Assembly: GCF_007362475.1 (NCBI RefSeq)
Contig: NZ_CP041687.1
Coordinates: 496,001 to 560,000 of the forward strand
Direction of reading: 5' to 3'
From: Chryseobacterium sp. SNU WT5
Lineage (GTDB): Bacteria > Bacteroidota > Bacteroidia > Flavobacteriales > Weeksellaceae
DNA: 64,000 nt
Shown piece after piece: positions 19,354-27,457 of the stretch (within the stretch, counting starts at the first letter, position 1; the number at the start of each line of letters is the position of its first letter). Under the pieces are notes generated by a model, which searched no databases, was not told the origin of the DNA, and saw only the letters and a program-made list of their open reading frames with translations. A program made the position numbers and the translations under genes.

Positions 19354-19397
19354 GTCTTTACTTTACATTCATAAAATTAATACCTTTAAATAAACAA

Positions 19398-19540
19398 GAC
19401 AGAGGTGAACTAGAAATACCGTTAGAGAGTAGAAGTCTCAAATAACATATCAGTCCTCTGCCTAGTTTTAAAAGGTTGAAACAGCTTTAGATAGAATACC
19501 AGATTACCCAGATCTAATAAAGATTTTAAAGAATTTCAAC
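19398..19540 (+). ncRNA. Candidate bridge RNA of the IS110 element
   Basis: Two stem-bounded loops lie in the 5' non-coding region. The first is closed by CAGAGG (19400-19405) and CCTCTG (19455-19460). It contains TAGAAATACCGT (19411-19422), identical to the DNA immediately left of the insertion (19344-19355), and AATAAC (19441-19446), able to pair partly with GTTGTA on the right. The second is closed by GTTGAAA (19475-19481) and TTTCAAC (19534-19540). It contains ATAGAATA (19491-19498), identical to the IS right end (20596-20603), and TAAAGA (19518-19523), complementary to TCTTTA at the left end. Order and polarity follow the IS621 target-loop/donor-loop model. Confidence 0.75.
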
Positions 19541-19565
19541 ATTTAATTTAATACCCAACTAAATT

Positions 19566-20567
19566 ATGAAAAATTACACAACTTACCTCGGAATTGATGT
19601 GGCTAAATTAACGCTAGATTATTGTGTGGTAACAGATGATCAAGAGCTTGAAAGAGGACAGATTCTCAACACCGAAAAATCCCTAAACTCATTTTTAAAA
19701 AATCTCAAAAAAACCGGACACAAATTGGAAGAAATGCTTTTCGTCTTCGAAAATACCGGTATTTATTCCTCCCTGCTCTCTTTAGTTTTGAGCGAAAATG
19801 AACTCGATTACGCGCAGGTTCCAGCTTTGGAAATAAAACGTTCCCTGGGAATTACGCGTGGCAAAAGCGATAAGGTAGATGCCAAAGAAATTGCCTTTTA
19901 CGCCAAACGAAATACCGATAAAATAACGCTTTCTGTACTTCCTGAAGTGAATCTGCAGCAACTTAAAATCGTATTTGCTGAACGTGAAAAAACCATCGCC
20001 GCCATTAAAGTTTTTGAAAGAACCATGGAAAACGAAATGTTCCTCAGCAAAGAAGTTTTCGGAAGTGTAAAATCGATCAACCGACAAACTGTAAAATACC
20101 TGAAAAAGCAGCTTTCAATGCTAGATGACAGGATTAAAAAACTAATTAGGGAAGATGAAACGCTGTACAAACAGCAACAACTTTTAAAAAGTATTCCGGG
20201 AATTGGGGAGATCACTTCAGTCTATCTTTTGATGGTTACCAAAGGATTTACAGCGTTTACAAACGGAAGAAAATTTGCGTGTTATTCCGGCGTTGCACCT
20301 TTCGAACACAGCTCTGGAACAAGCATCAAGGGAAAAACGAGGGTCAGTCATCTGGCAGATAAAAAGATGAAATCGCTGCTGCATATGGTGTCGCTCACTG
20401 CGATCAAATACGACCCTGAACTTAAAGAATATTACACGCGAAAAAAATCGGAAGGAAAACATACGATGTTGGTTTTAAACAACATAAAATGCAAAATTGT
20501 CTACAGAATTTTTGCGGTGATCCAACGAGAATCAAACTTTGTCAATCTGCACAAATTTGCCGCGTAA
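19566..20567 (+). CDS. IS110-family transposase (DEDD, bridge-RNA-guided recombinase)
   Basis: A 333-residue IS110 transposase. The N-terminal RuvC-like domain shows YLGIDVAKLTLDY (first Asp), FVFENTGIYSS (Glu), and GKSDKVDAKEIAFYAKR (Asp pair). A coiled-coil segment follows (about 140-200). The C-terminal Tnp_20 domain has LLKSIPGIGEITS and CYSGVAPFEHSSGTSIKGK, whose serine is the expected nucleophile. The gene is complete and undamaged. Its C-terminus is nearly identical to the fragment at 11764. Confidence 0.93.
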   Translation: MKNYTTYLGIDVAKLTLDYCVVTDDQELERGQILNTEKSLNSFLKNLKKTGHKLEEMLFVFENTGIYSSLLSLVLSENELDYAQVPALEIKRSLGITRGKSDKVDAKEIAFYAKRNTDKITLSVLPEVNLQQLKIVFAEREKTIAAIKVFERTMENEMFLSKEVFGSVKSINRQTVKYLKKQLSMLDDRIKKLIREDETLYKQQQLLKSIPGIGEITSVYLLMVTKGFTAFTNGRKFACYSGVAPFEHSSGTSIKGKTRVSHLADKKMKSLLHMVSLTAIKYDPELKEYYTRKKSEGKHTMLVLNNIKCKIVYRIFAVIQRESNFVNLHKFAA

Positions 20568-20621
20568 TTTTTTCAATTTTTGCTTGGTTTTTGTCATAGA
20601 ATATGTTGTACGACGTTTTAT

Positions 20622-21104
20622 TTACTTTATTGTTTTATATTGATTGTCTGTTTTCCATAATTTGTATTCAATAGTCCAATTTTCGGGAATATAAAACGGA
20701 ACAGGATAATAACTTTGATATTCAGTCTGGATGCTCTGGTCACTAATTAATTTTCTTTCAACGATTTTATTTTTATCACAATTTTTGTCGTTATAAAATT
20801 CTAATGTTTCAATAGGAATTTGAGATGGTAAAATGTAATATGGAAATCTTGAAGGCTGAATTCCATATTCATTTTTTAAGTTTTTAATGTTAAAACTAAA
20901 ACTATTACTTTCAGAGCATTCAGAGGTTTTAGATTTCATTCCAAATCTTATTTCCACTTTATGGTTTTTTTCATTTTCAATTTTTGGTAAAATTAAGTCA
21001 ACTCTTTTCATTCCTGACAAAGGTTCAGGATAGTTTGCTTTTTGTTGACCAAATAAAGTAAATGTTTGAGTTGTTAAAAATAGAATCAGAAAAGGATTTT
21101 TCAT
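20622..21104 (-). CDS. Cassette protein, secreted, unknown function
   Basis: A 160-residue protein with a signal peptide (MKNPFLILFLTTQTFTLFGQ) and no lipobox cysteine. The mature part has several prolines and an aromatic end; I do not recognise it. The frame stays open through palindrome A up to 21302, but that part is repeat sequence and the ATG at 21104 precedes the signal peptide. The cassette ends are GTTGTACGACGTTTTAT (20605-20621) and its inverted partner at 21132-21148, 15 of 17 matching, both differences G.T. The stop codon abuts the left repeat. The IS110 has inserted exactly at the left core. Confidence 0.6.
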   Translation of the reverse strand: MKNPFLILFLTTQTFTLFGQQKANYPEPLSGMKRVDLILPKIENEKNHKVEIRFGMKSKTSECSESNSFSFNIKNLKNEYGIQPSRFPYYILPSQIPIETLEFYNDKNCDKNKIVERKLISDQSIQTEYQSYYPVPFYIPENWTIEYKLWKTDNQYKTIK

Positions 21105-21148
21105 AAATATTATCTTTTTAATGCGGTTTTTATAAAATGTTGTACAAC

Positions 21149-21320
21149 GGCCAGCTCGGCTTTGTCGTCGTTCTGAAAAGAAGTTGCAAGCTTCTTTTCG
21201 GAATGCGTCAAAGGCGACTGTTGGGAGAACGTCGTGCGAAAGCAACGATGGTTTCCCGACAGTCGGCGAAGCCGAGCTGGCCGTTGGGAAAAATCGTCCC
21301 AAAGGGCGATTTTTCCCAAC
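21149..21320 (-). repeat. Mini-cassette H plus palindrome A, copy 2
   Basis: A is 21149-21282 and H is 21283-21320, the same lengths as copy 1 and nearly the same sequence. The left neighbour is the core TACAAC of the 160-aa cassette; the right neighbour is palindrome G. Confidence 0.8.
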
Positions 21321-21437
21321 GTTTTGCGTATTGGCGATGGTGCGGATTTAACGCGGAAACTTACTTATTATAAAATAATCTTCGTAATATCTCAAATAGT
21401 TAAACATGCGATCCCTCCGCACTATTGCCAATACGAT
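21321..21437. repeat. Palindrome G (attC-like)
   Basis: CGTATTGGCGATGGTGCGGA (from 21327) pairs over 20 bp with the sequence ending GCCAATACG at 21435. The only two non-Watson-Crick pairs are G.T, at stem positions 10 and 13, the same positions as in palindrome B although the sequences differ. The core GTTACCTG follows at 21438. Confidence 0.8.
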
Positions 21438-21455
21438 GTTACCTGGAGTTGTTTT

Positions 21456-22028
21456 TTACTCAATCTTAGTTTTAAAATATCCTTTACCACTATGATTTAA
21501 GTTTTGATCTTTTCTTACCTCTAAAGATGAAAAATCAACATACCCATAAATACTATCTCCTTTTTTATAGTCTGTTTTATTTAATACTAGTTTTTGATTC
21601 TTGAAATAATGTTTTGGAGGTTCTTCGTAAACCTCTTGTCCGTTATCATCTACGAAAACTGCAATAATATCCGTTCCGTAATATGGTTCAATTTTATATT
21701 TTTTATCATGATATAAAATTCTGAAACCTTTTGATGAAAATCCACTTGAAAACCCAATACTAATATTTAATGTATCTTTTATGATTTCTGCTTCGCAAAC
21801 ATTTTTGTTATAATCATTGTCGTAAGTAATAAACGATGTTTTTTTATTTCCCGAAATAGAATCATTATAAAATTCGTCGGGGTCATATAATTTATTCATC
21901 ATTTTTATAGTATCATTTTGCGATATATTCTTGTCAAAATTGGTTTGAGTCCATTCATCGTTTTTTTTATTGCAACTGACAATAATTAAAAAAATAAAAA
22001 TTATAGAAATTTGGTTTTGGGAAGTCAT
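21456..22028 (-). CDS. Cassette lipoprotein, unknown function
   Basis: A 190-residue protein with a lipoprotein signal: a hydrophobic start IIFIFLIIVSC with the lipidated cysteine near residue 19. The mature part is acidic and lysine-rich, with a likely beta-rich core. I recognise no family. The cassette ends are GTTACCTGGAGTTGTTT (21438-21454) and an inverted partner at 22033-22049 that matches at 14 of 17 positions. Start and stop are within 5 bp of these ends, so the cassette carries almost nothing but the gene. Confidence 0.65.
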   Translation of the reverse strand: MTSQNQISIIFIFLIIVSCNKKNDEWTQTNFDKNISQNDTIKMMNKLYDPDEFYNDSISGNKKTSFITYDNDYNKNVCEAEIIKDTLNISIGFSSGFSSKGFRILYHDKKYKIEPYYGTDIIAVFVDDNGQEVYEEPPKHYFKNQKLVLNKTDYKKGDSIYGYVDFSSLEVRKDQNLNHSGKGYFKTKIE

Positions 22029-22049
22029 TTTTATACAATTACAGGTAAC

Positions 22050-22167
22050 GTTCCGGCGCTTGGCGAGGTTGCGAACTTCGGAACTGATTATTTTCTGTTA
22101 AAGATAAAATTTCTTGCGAAATGTGAACGTGAATTTACTACAAAATTCGCAATCTTGCCAAACGCCT
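22050..22167. repeat. Palindrome C (attC-like)
   Basis: GGCGCTTGGCGAGGTTGCGAA (from 22055) pairs with the sequence ending GCCAAACGCC at 22166. There are one C/A mismatch and two G.T pairs spaced G-NN-G as in B and G. It lies between the cores GGTAAC (22049) and GTTAGCAG (22168). Confidence 0.75.
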
Positions 22168-22186
22168 GTTAGCAGCTGGCATTTAA

Positions 22187-22780
22187 CTAAGGATTTAACG
22201 CACATTCACAACCATTCTCAATTTCTTTAAGTGCGTTTGCAAAAGTAAATACTTCATTTTTACATGAAGATTGGTTACATCGCGGTATTTGTTTTGATAA
22301 ATTCTTTATTGTTCTTCTTAGTTTAGACCAAAATTTTTCTGTAACTTTTTCACTTCCATTACCAATAATTTTATAATGATTTCCAATCCAGCCAAAACTT
22401 GACATTGGAATCTCACCAACATTATTAATTTTTATTTCCAAAGAAATAACTCCTGGATGACCTGCGCCAAAATATGGCACATCTAAATCAGCACCGCTTG
22501 TAATTTCAGTCCAACCTTCAAATGGATTAACTATTTTTTTTCCTGAATTAATATGGTCGAATAAAGGTAAAGGACCAGATGGAATATGCCAAAGTTTATA
22601 TTCTACAAAACCGAAATCTGAATTTTGTCTTTCAATTTCTTCGAGAATATTATGTTCATTTTTTGCTATCCACTTTCTATTTCCATTAGAAACCAAAAAA
22701 GCTATTTGTTCTTCTTGATTTAATAAATCATTCAGAATTTGAACATCTTTTTTTGTTAAGTACATTGGAATCCATGCCAT
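22187..22780 (-). CDS. Cassette protein, cytoplasmic, unknown function
   Basis: A 197-residue protein without a signal peptide, starting MAWIPMYLTKKDVQ. It is rich in tryptophan and glycine, with a cysteine-containing end (CNQSSC and GCECALNP) that could bind a metal. No family recognised. The segment VISLEIKINN and the preceding GAGHPG suggest a folded beta domain. The cassette ends are GTTAGCAGCTGGC (22168-22180) and its inverted partner at 22799-22811 (11 of 13). Palindrome C follows the gene and palindrome B precedes it. Confidence 0.6.
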   Translation of the reverse strand: MAWIPMYLTKKDVQILNDLLNQEEQIAFLVSNGNRKWIAKNEHNILEEIERQNSDFGFVEYKLWHIPSGPLPLFDHINSGKKIVNPFEGWTEITSGADLDVPYFGAGHPGVISLEIKINNVGEIPMSSFGWIGNHYKIIGNGSEKVTEKFWSKLRRTIKNLSKQIPRCNQSSCKNEVFTFANALKEIENGCECALNP

Positions 22781-22811
22781 AAGTTTTAAGTTTCTGTTGC
22801 TTGCTGCTAAC

Positions 22812-22925
22812 GGTTGGGTATTTCTGCAGGCGGGTTAAAAATACGAAAACTTTCTACTTGCTAAAAACTTTATTAATCGCTAAAATCTTCGATGAAAACT
22901 TCATACCCGCTTGTAGAAATACTTT
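22812..22925. repeat. Palindrome B (attC-like), copy 2
   Basis: Uninterrupted copy: the same outer stem as copy 1, with the right junction ATACTTT-GTTAGCAA. It shows the intact junction that is split by the IS110 in copy 1 and by the intron in copy 3. Confidence 0.85.
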
Positions 22926-22948
22926 GTTAGCAAACGTTTTTAGGAATA

Positions 22949-23926
22949 TTATAAATTTGTAAAACTAATTTTGAACGCGGGAAAAATATCATTTGCATTA
23001 TATAATTTTTTATATTCTTCTTGAGATAAATATGAATAAATCACTTCCGAATTGACCATAGAAGCAGTCGTTAAGCGAAAATCACCACAAGCAAAACTTT
23101 TAGCAGACCAATTAACAGATATTATTTCTCCACTATATGCTTTACCACCGTGCATATATTCCAAATCTGAATAATCATCCGTTATATCATATACAGAACA
23201 TTTCAAAGAATTTAATTCTGTAAAGAGTAAATCATAATTGTAGCGATTTAGAGTGTACAAATCATAAAATATTACTTTTTCATTTCGGGAATTATTTATT
23301 TTATTTCCAACTTTTGCAACAAACTCGGTGTCTTTGCTATTATTGTTAAAAACATAGACTGTTTCATCTAAATTTCTATCTTCTTTTTGTTTTAGGCTCC
23401 AACCTCTTTTTAATAAATATTTCTTTATCTCTTCAATACTAGAGTATCTAAACCTTAGCAAATCATTAAAAGTTAATTCAATTGTTGATTTTCGATATTT
23501 GTGATTTCTTGCCGAATAGTTAATTGAACTTAACTGTTTTATTTTTCTATCACTTGCAGCATAGTTTTGTTTTCTGTCATTTTCTAATTCGACTTCGGAC
23601 AAAAAACTTTGTTTCCTATCTATCCTAATATCAATATTTTTTCTAGTGTTTAGTGCCTTAAATCTATTTAGTTCGAGGGCATTCAGTGAATCATTTACTG
23701 AGTTATTCTTTAAAAGTAATTTTATGTATTCATTGCTTTTATTAATTTCTTCAATTAATAAATTAATATTTTTAATTGATTTTTCACTATTAGACAAACA
23801 AGAACCTAACGAGTTTTTCATTGAGGTGATTTGTTCTTTTAATTGAATATTTTCTTCTGATAATATTTTGTTCTCTTGTGAGAAAAAAAAGGGAGAAAAT
23901 AATAAGAATAGTAAAATTTGCTTCAT
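22949..23926 (-). CDS. Cassette protein, secreted coiled-coil protein, unknown function
   Basis: A 325-residue protein with a signal peptide (MKQILLFLLFSPFFFSQE), then a helical, probably coiled-coil stretch (residues 20-130, rich in Asn, Lys and Glu), and a C-terminal globular part containing YSSIEEIKKYLLKRGWSLK and aromatic beta segments. I recognise no family. The cassette ends are GTTAGCAAACGTTTTT (22926-22941) and its partner at 23943-23958 (13 of 16). It is the longest single-gene cassette in the array. Confidence 0.62.
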   Translation of the reverse strand: MKQILLFLLFSPFFFSQENKILSEENIQLKEQITSMKNSLGSCLSNSEKSIKNINLLIEEINKSNEYIKLLLKNNSVNDSLNALELNRFKALNTRKNIDIRIDRKQSFLSEVELENDRKQNYAASDRKIKQLSSINYSARNHKYRKSTIELTFNDLLRFRYSSIEEIKKYLLKRGWSLKQKEDRNLDETVYVFNNNSKDTEFVAKVGNKINNSRNEKVIFYDLYTLNRYNYDLLFTELNSLKCSVYDITDDYSDLEYMHGGKAYSGEIISVNWSAKSFACGDFRLTTASMVNSEVIYSYLSQEEYKKLYNANDIFPAFKISFTNL

Positions 23927-23958
23927 TGATAGCGATTTTAAATAAAATGGTTGCTAAC

Positions 23959-24075
23959 GGGTTGGGTATTTCTGCAGGCGGGCTAAAAATACGAAAACTT
24001 TCTACTTGCTGAAAACTTAATTAATCGCTAAAATCTTCGATGAAAACTTCATACCCGCTTGTAGAAATACCGTGT
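23959..24075. repeat. Palindrome B (attC-like), copy 3, split by the group II intron
   Basis: Same outer stem as the other copies; the right junction reads ATACCGTGT and then intron. Joining 24075 to 25931 restores ATACC-GTGTTGTACG, parallel to the uninterrupted copies. Confidence 0.85.
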
Positions 24076-25930
24076 GTGTGCCCAGCATGGGCATCTTTCT
24101 CTTACGAAAGTAGGAAATTAATCTAGAGGGTGCAAGTCCCTTATGGGCGAGGGTAACGCCTTGAACCATTAGTAAGTCGCAAGGGTGGTAACCGTGAGGT
24201 TACATCTGAAGGAAGCGAGACTACAAAACTCGGTACTGACGAACAGGAACCGTATAGGAGGCATTTATGCATGGGTAAGCAAGCACATCATTGTAACGCC
24301 CTAAGATTACAAAAGTGCATAAATGTAGATACGGCAGGAATTGAGTGAAAGAAGATGCCATTACCTGGGGAGATCTTCGTAGCCACGAGTTGGCAAAACG
24401 AAGAAGTCAGCAGAGGTCATAGTACTTAGGAGCAACGAGCCGATGAATAAATCGGAGGACTCACAACCCAAGGAAGGACTGAACGTATTTTGGTTCTTAA
24501 TTCACAATGGAATTCCCGTTAAACGGAATAGCCTTGGGAAAGCGGAACAGGTTAAAGTAAAAGAACAAGAATGATTGAAAGAGTATTACATCCTCGCAAC
24601 ATGCAACGAGCCTTAGAGCAAGTAATTGCGAATAAAGGCAGTGCTGGCGTGGACGGAATGAACGTGCAAGAACTATCTGATTATCTTCGGAAAGAGAAAA
24701 CACGACTTTATTCTTCCATAAAAGAGAGGTGTTATCTTCCTCAACCCATTCTTGGAGTAGAGATTCCTAAAGGAAATGGTAAAACCCGACTTTTAGGAAT
24801 ACCAACAGTAACCGATAGAGTGTTACAACAAGCGGTGTCACAAGTTCTGATGCCACACTATGATAATGAATTTAGTGTTCACAGTTATGGATTCAGACCC
24901 AACAAAAACGCCCGCCAAGCAGTTGGTAAAGCGTTGGAGCATATCCATGAAGGTTATCCATTTATTGTAGACATTGATCTAAAGACCTTCTTTGATGAAG
25001 TAGACCACTGCATTCTTCTGAACTTACTTTATCGAAAGGTAAAATGCCCAATAACCATGCGCTTAATCCGCAAATGGTTACGAGCTCCAATTCTAATCAA
25101 TGGTCAATTACACAAACGAAGAAAAGGAGTTCCGCAAGGTTCACCTTTAAGTCCGTTGTTGTCGAATATCCTGCTCAACGAGTTGGATAAAGAATTGACA
25201 AAACGTAAACTTCGATTTGTACGTTACGCAGATGATTTTAGTATTTATACCCAGTATAAAAGCCATGCAACTGCCACGCTAAAAGCCATAGAAAAGTACT
25301 TGAAAACGAAACTCAAACTCACTATTAATGGTGAGAAAAGTGGCGTTAGAAAGCCAGTACAATTTGAACTACTGGGATTCGGATTCGAATCTACATATAA
25401 GAAAGGGGACAAGGGAAAATACCAATTGGTAGTAGGTAAGAAAGCGTGGACACGATTGAAAGAGCGACTAAAATCCCTCACCCGCAAAACCGCTCCGATA
25501 AGTTTTGATGAGCGTCTCCAAAAGATTAACGAAGTTCAGCGTGGATGGTTAAACTATTTTCGAGGAACAAGTATCAAAGGAAAACTCCTCAGCTTTGACG
25601 GATGGCTGAGAAACCGACTGCGGTATTGCATTTGGCATGATTGGAAGAAGCCCGAACGGAAGAGGAAAAACCTCATTCGATTAGGAATCGACCAAAGCCT
25701 TGCGTATGCATATAGCCGAACTCGGAAAGGAGGATGGGCAGTCGCACAAAGTCCTATTTTAGGAACAACAATCACTATTTCAAGGCTAAAGAAACGTGCA
25801 TACATCGCCATGTTAGAACTTCATCTATCACTTAACCCATCAAGATACGAACCGCCGTATACGAGACCCGTACGTACGGTGGTGTGAGAGGCGTACTCCG
25901 TTCGATTATGAGCGGAGCCGTCTACTCGAT
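24076..25930 (+). mobile_element. Group II intron with reverse transcriptase
   Basis: The 5' end GTGTGCCCAGCATGGGC and the following GGTGCAAGTCCC are typical of bacterial group II introns. Domain V is visible at about 25850-25880 as CCGCCGTA ... TACGGTGGT, and domain VI follows, ending CTACTCGAT at 25930. The intron is 1855 bp. A candidate EBS1, ATACGG at 24329-24334, can pair with the last six exon bases CCGTGT (one G.U). It lies inside the GTT core of a cassette junction, on the strand opposite to the cassette genes. Confidence 0.85.
24571..25887 (+). CDS. ltrA: Group II intron reverse transcriptase/maturase
   Basis: A 438-residue RT-maturase. Seen are GSAGVDGM, the RT block with YGFRPNKNARQA, VDIDLKTFFDEVDH, the GVPQGSPLSPLLSNILL block, the catalytic YADD near residue 219, and the maturase domain X (RLQKINEVQRGWLNYFRG). 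There is no HNH endonuclease domain, so insertion probably uses folded or single-stranded DNA or replication forks, as in other endonuclease-less lineages. The C-terminus (EPPYTRPVRTVV) is encoded by domain V sequence. Confidence 0.93.
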   Translation: MIERVLHPRNMQRALEQVIANKGSAGVDGMNVQELSDYLRKEKTRLYSSIKERCYLPQPILGVEIPKGNGKTRLLGIPTVTDRVLQQAVSQVLMPHYDNEFSVHSYGFRPNKNARQAVGKALEHIHEGYPFIVDIDLKTFFDEVDHCILLNLLYRKVKCPITMRLIRKWLRAPILINGQLHKRRKGVPQGSPLSPLLSNILLNELDKELTKRKLRFVRYADDFSIYTQYKSHATATLKAIEKYLKTKLKLTINGEKSGVRKPVQFELLGFGFESTYKKGDKGKYQLVVGKKAWTRLKERLKSLTRKTAPISFDERLQKINEVQRGWLNYFRGTSIKGKLLSFDGWLRNRLRYCIWHDWKKPERKRKNLIRLGIDQSLAYAYSRTRKGGWAVAQSPILGTTITISRLKKRAYIAMLELHLSLNPSRYEPPYTRPVRTVV

Positions 25931-25945
25931 TGTACGATGCTTTTT

Positions 25946-26686
25946 TCATTTTATCATTTTTTCATTCCAAAGTTTCCACGAAAAAAAAGCACTTGGATGC
26001 CTTACAAATACAAATTCAACCTCTCTGTCATCATATTTTGCAATTCTTTTCCTACCAAAAGTATTTCCAATTTTAATTTTCGGGTTTGCACTATCTTTAA
26101 TTGCAAAATTTTCCTTACCGTATACTTCTCGTATTAGATTTACTTTTGATATGTCTGATCCAAGAAATATACATAATTCAATATTCAATAACTTTATTAT
26201 ATTTTTTAAAACCGCTGCTCCAACTTTGTATTGTTGTTGAGTAGGACGAGTTTTATGATTATCCATCGGTTCTTGGACAAATTGATGAAAAATAATACCC
26301 GTCCAAAAATCAAAGCGTTCATTTTCGGTAATATCTTTTTTTCCTGAAAATAAACGTTCAATTCCACGATAAAAATTATGTGTTTTTTTATCTTTATTTA
26401 AAAGTAAACCTTGAGTAGAAACTGTTTTCCTTAAAAATATTTCTGAAATGGCTTCATTATGAATTTCTAGGAAATCTTTGTTGTTTTCTTTCCAGAGATA
26501 AAGGCTTTCACCAACTATTAAAGTTCTTCTTTCACGCAACTTATTACCAATCCATGGAAGATAATTTAGACCAGTTAAATTTTTTAGTTCATCATCAAAT
26601 GAAAAATCAATAAAATCATTTAATTTCTCTTTTTGCAAGTCATAATCACTTTTCACAATATCGTGGAATTTCAATCTTTCTTTCAT
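25946..26686 (-). CDS. Cassette protein, weak resemblance to uracil-DNA-glycosylase fold
   Basis: A 246-residue soluble protein. TLIVGESLYLW (about residue 55) and FVRHPSAFFSW near the end are reminiscent of the GExPG and HPSP motifs of uracil-DNA glycosylases, and ELCIFLGSDISKVNL could be the strand before the second motif. This is a weak likeness and no activity is claimed. The cassette's left core is split by the intron (GT at 24074-24075 plus TGTACGATGCTTT at 25931-25943); the right end AAAGTAGCGTACAAC is at 26701-26715 (13 of 15 match). The stop abuts the left repeat. Confidence 0.55.
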   Translation of the reverse strand: MKERLKFHDIVKSDYDLQKEKLNDFIDFSFDDELKNLTGLNYLPWIGNKLRERRTLIVGESLYLWKENNKDFLEIHNEAISEIFLRKTVSTQGLLLNKDKKTHNFYRGIERLFSGKKDITENERFDFWTGIIFHQFVQEPMDNHKTRPTQQQYKVGAAVLKNIIKLLNIELCIFLGSDISKVNLIREVYGKENFAIKDSANPKIKIGNTFGRKRIAKYDDREVEFVFVRHPSAFFSWKLWNEKMIK

Positions 26687-26715
26687 TTGCGTAATTTTTT
26701 AAAGTAGCGTACAAC

Positions 26716-26887
26716 GGCCAGCTCGGCTTTGTCGTCGTTCTGAAAAGAAGTTGAAAACTTCTTTTCGGAATGCGTCAAAGGCGACTGTTGGGAGAACGTC
26801 GTGCGAAAGCAACGATGGTTTCCCGACAGTCGGCGAAGCCGAGCTGGCCGTTGGGAAAAATCGTCCCAAAGGGCGATTTTTCCCAAC
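26716..26887 (-). repeat. Mini-cassette H plus palindrome A, copy 3
   Basis: A is 26716-26849 and H is 26850-26887. The left neighbour is the core TACAAC; the right neighbour is palindrome B copy 4, directly attached. Confidence 0.8.
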
Positions 26888-26999
26888 GGCCGGGTATTTC
26901 TGCAGGCGGGCTAAAAATACGAAATCTTTCTACTTGCTAAAATCTTAATTAACCGAAAATCTTCGATGAAAACTTCATACCCGCTTGTAGAAATACCTT
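26888..26999. repeat. Palindrome B (attC-like), copy 4
   Basis: Intact outer stem with the junction ATACCTT-GTTATCTA on the right. The most diverged inner part of the four copies (AATCTTAATTAACCG). Confidence 0.85.
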
Positions 27000-27016
27000 G
27001 TTATCTACTGTTTCTA

Positions 27017-27457
27017 TTAATTATCTCGACTTTCGATATATTTTTTTGGTAAGTCCATAACTTTGTTAATATCACAACCGAAAACAAAAGTTCGGTAAGC
27101 AATTTTATTAAAAGGAATTTCGTCTTGTAGATAATCAATTTTCATTTCTGTAAGAATTTTTAGTAATTCGTCCGTTTTTTGTTTGTCATAATTAAATCCA
27201 ACACAATGAGTTTTAGCCCATTTGTCCGATTTAATTTTTTCATACGCATATTTTATTATTTCACTTTCAGTTCTGAATATTTCTAAATTATTTTTATTCC
27301 CCTTTTCAGTGTAGTACCAAACATATAAAGAACCATTTTTTTCAATTCCAAATCCCTCGTAAATAAAATTTCCATTAATTGAATAACTGTCAAAATTGTA
27401 ACAATTAAGTTTCATCCAATTTTCTAATTCAACTTCTGTTTTGGGACTTGGGTTCAT
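27017..27457 (-). CDS. Cassette protein, cytoplasmic, unknown function
   Basis: A 146-residue protein without a signal peptide, starting MNPSPKTEVELENW. The alternation of short beta segments (FIYEGFGIEKNGSLYVWYY) with helices is reminiscent of immunity proteins, but I recognise no family. The frame extends upstream through palindrome A to 27643; that part is repeat and is excluded. The cassette ends are GTTATCTACTGTTTC (27000-27014) and its partner at 27475-27489, 14 of 15 matching, the one difference being G.T. It is the rightmost gene cassette, hence first in the direction of transcription. Confidence 0.58.
   Translation of the reverse strand: MNPSPKTEVELENWMKLNCYNFDSYSINGNFIYEGFGIEKNGSLYVWYYTEKGNKNNLEIFRTESEIIKYAYEKIKSDKWAKTHCVGFNYDKQKTDELLKILTEMKIDYLQDEIPFNKIAYRTFVFGCDINKVMDLPKKYIESRDN

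Larger units (their letters stand above)
19354..20604 (+). mobile_element. IS110-family insertion sequence, complete
   Basis: About 1250 bp. It has one transposase gene, a 212-bp 5' non-coding region and a 37-bp 3' region, with no terminal inverted repeats, as in the IS110 group. The left end reads GT-CTTTACTT after ATACC; the right end reads CATAGAATAT before GT-TGTACGACG. A GT dinucleotide at both borders fits the exchanged core of bridge-RNA-guided recombination. Its target is the junction between palindrome B and a cassette core. Confidence 0.85.
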
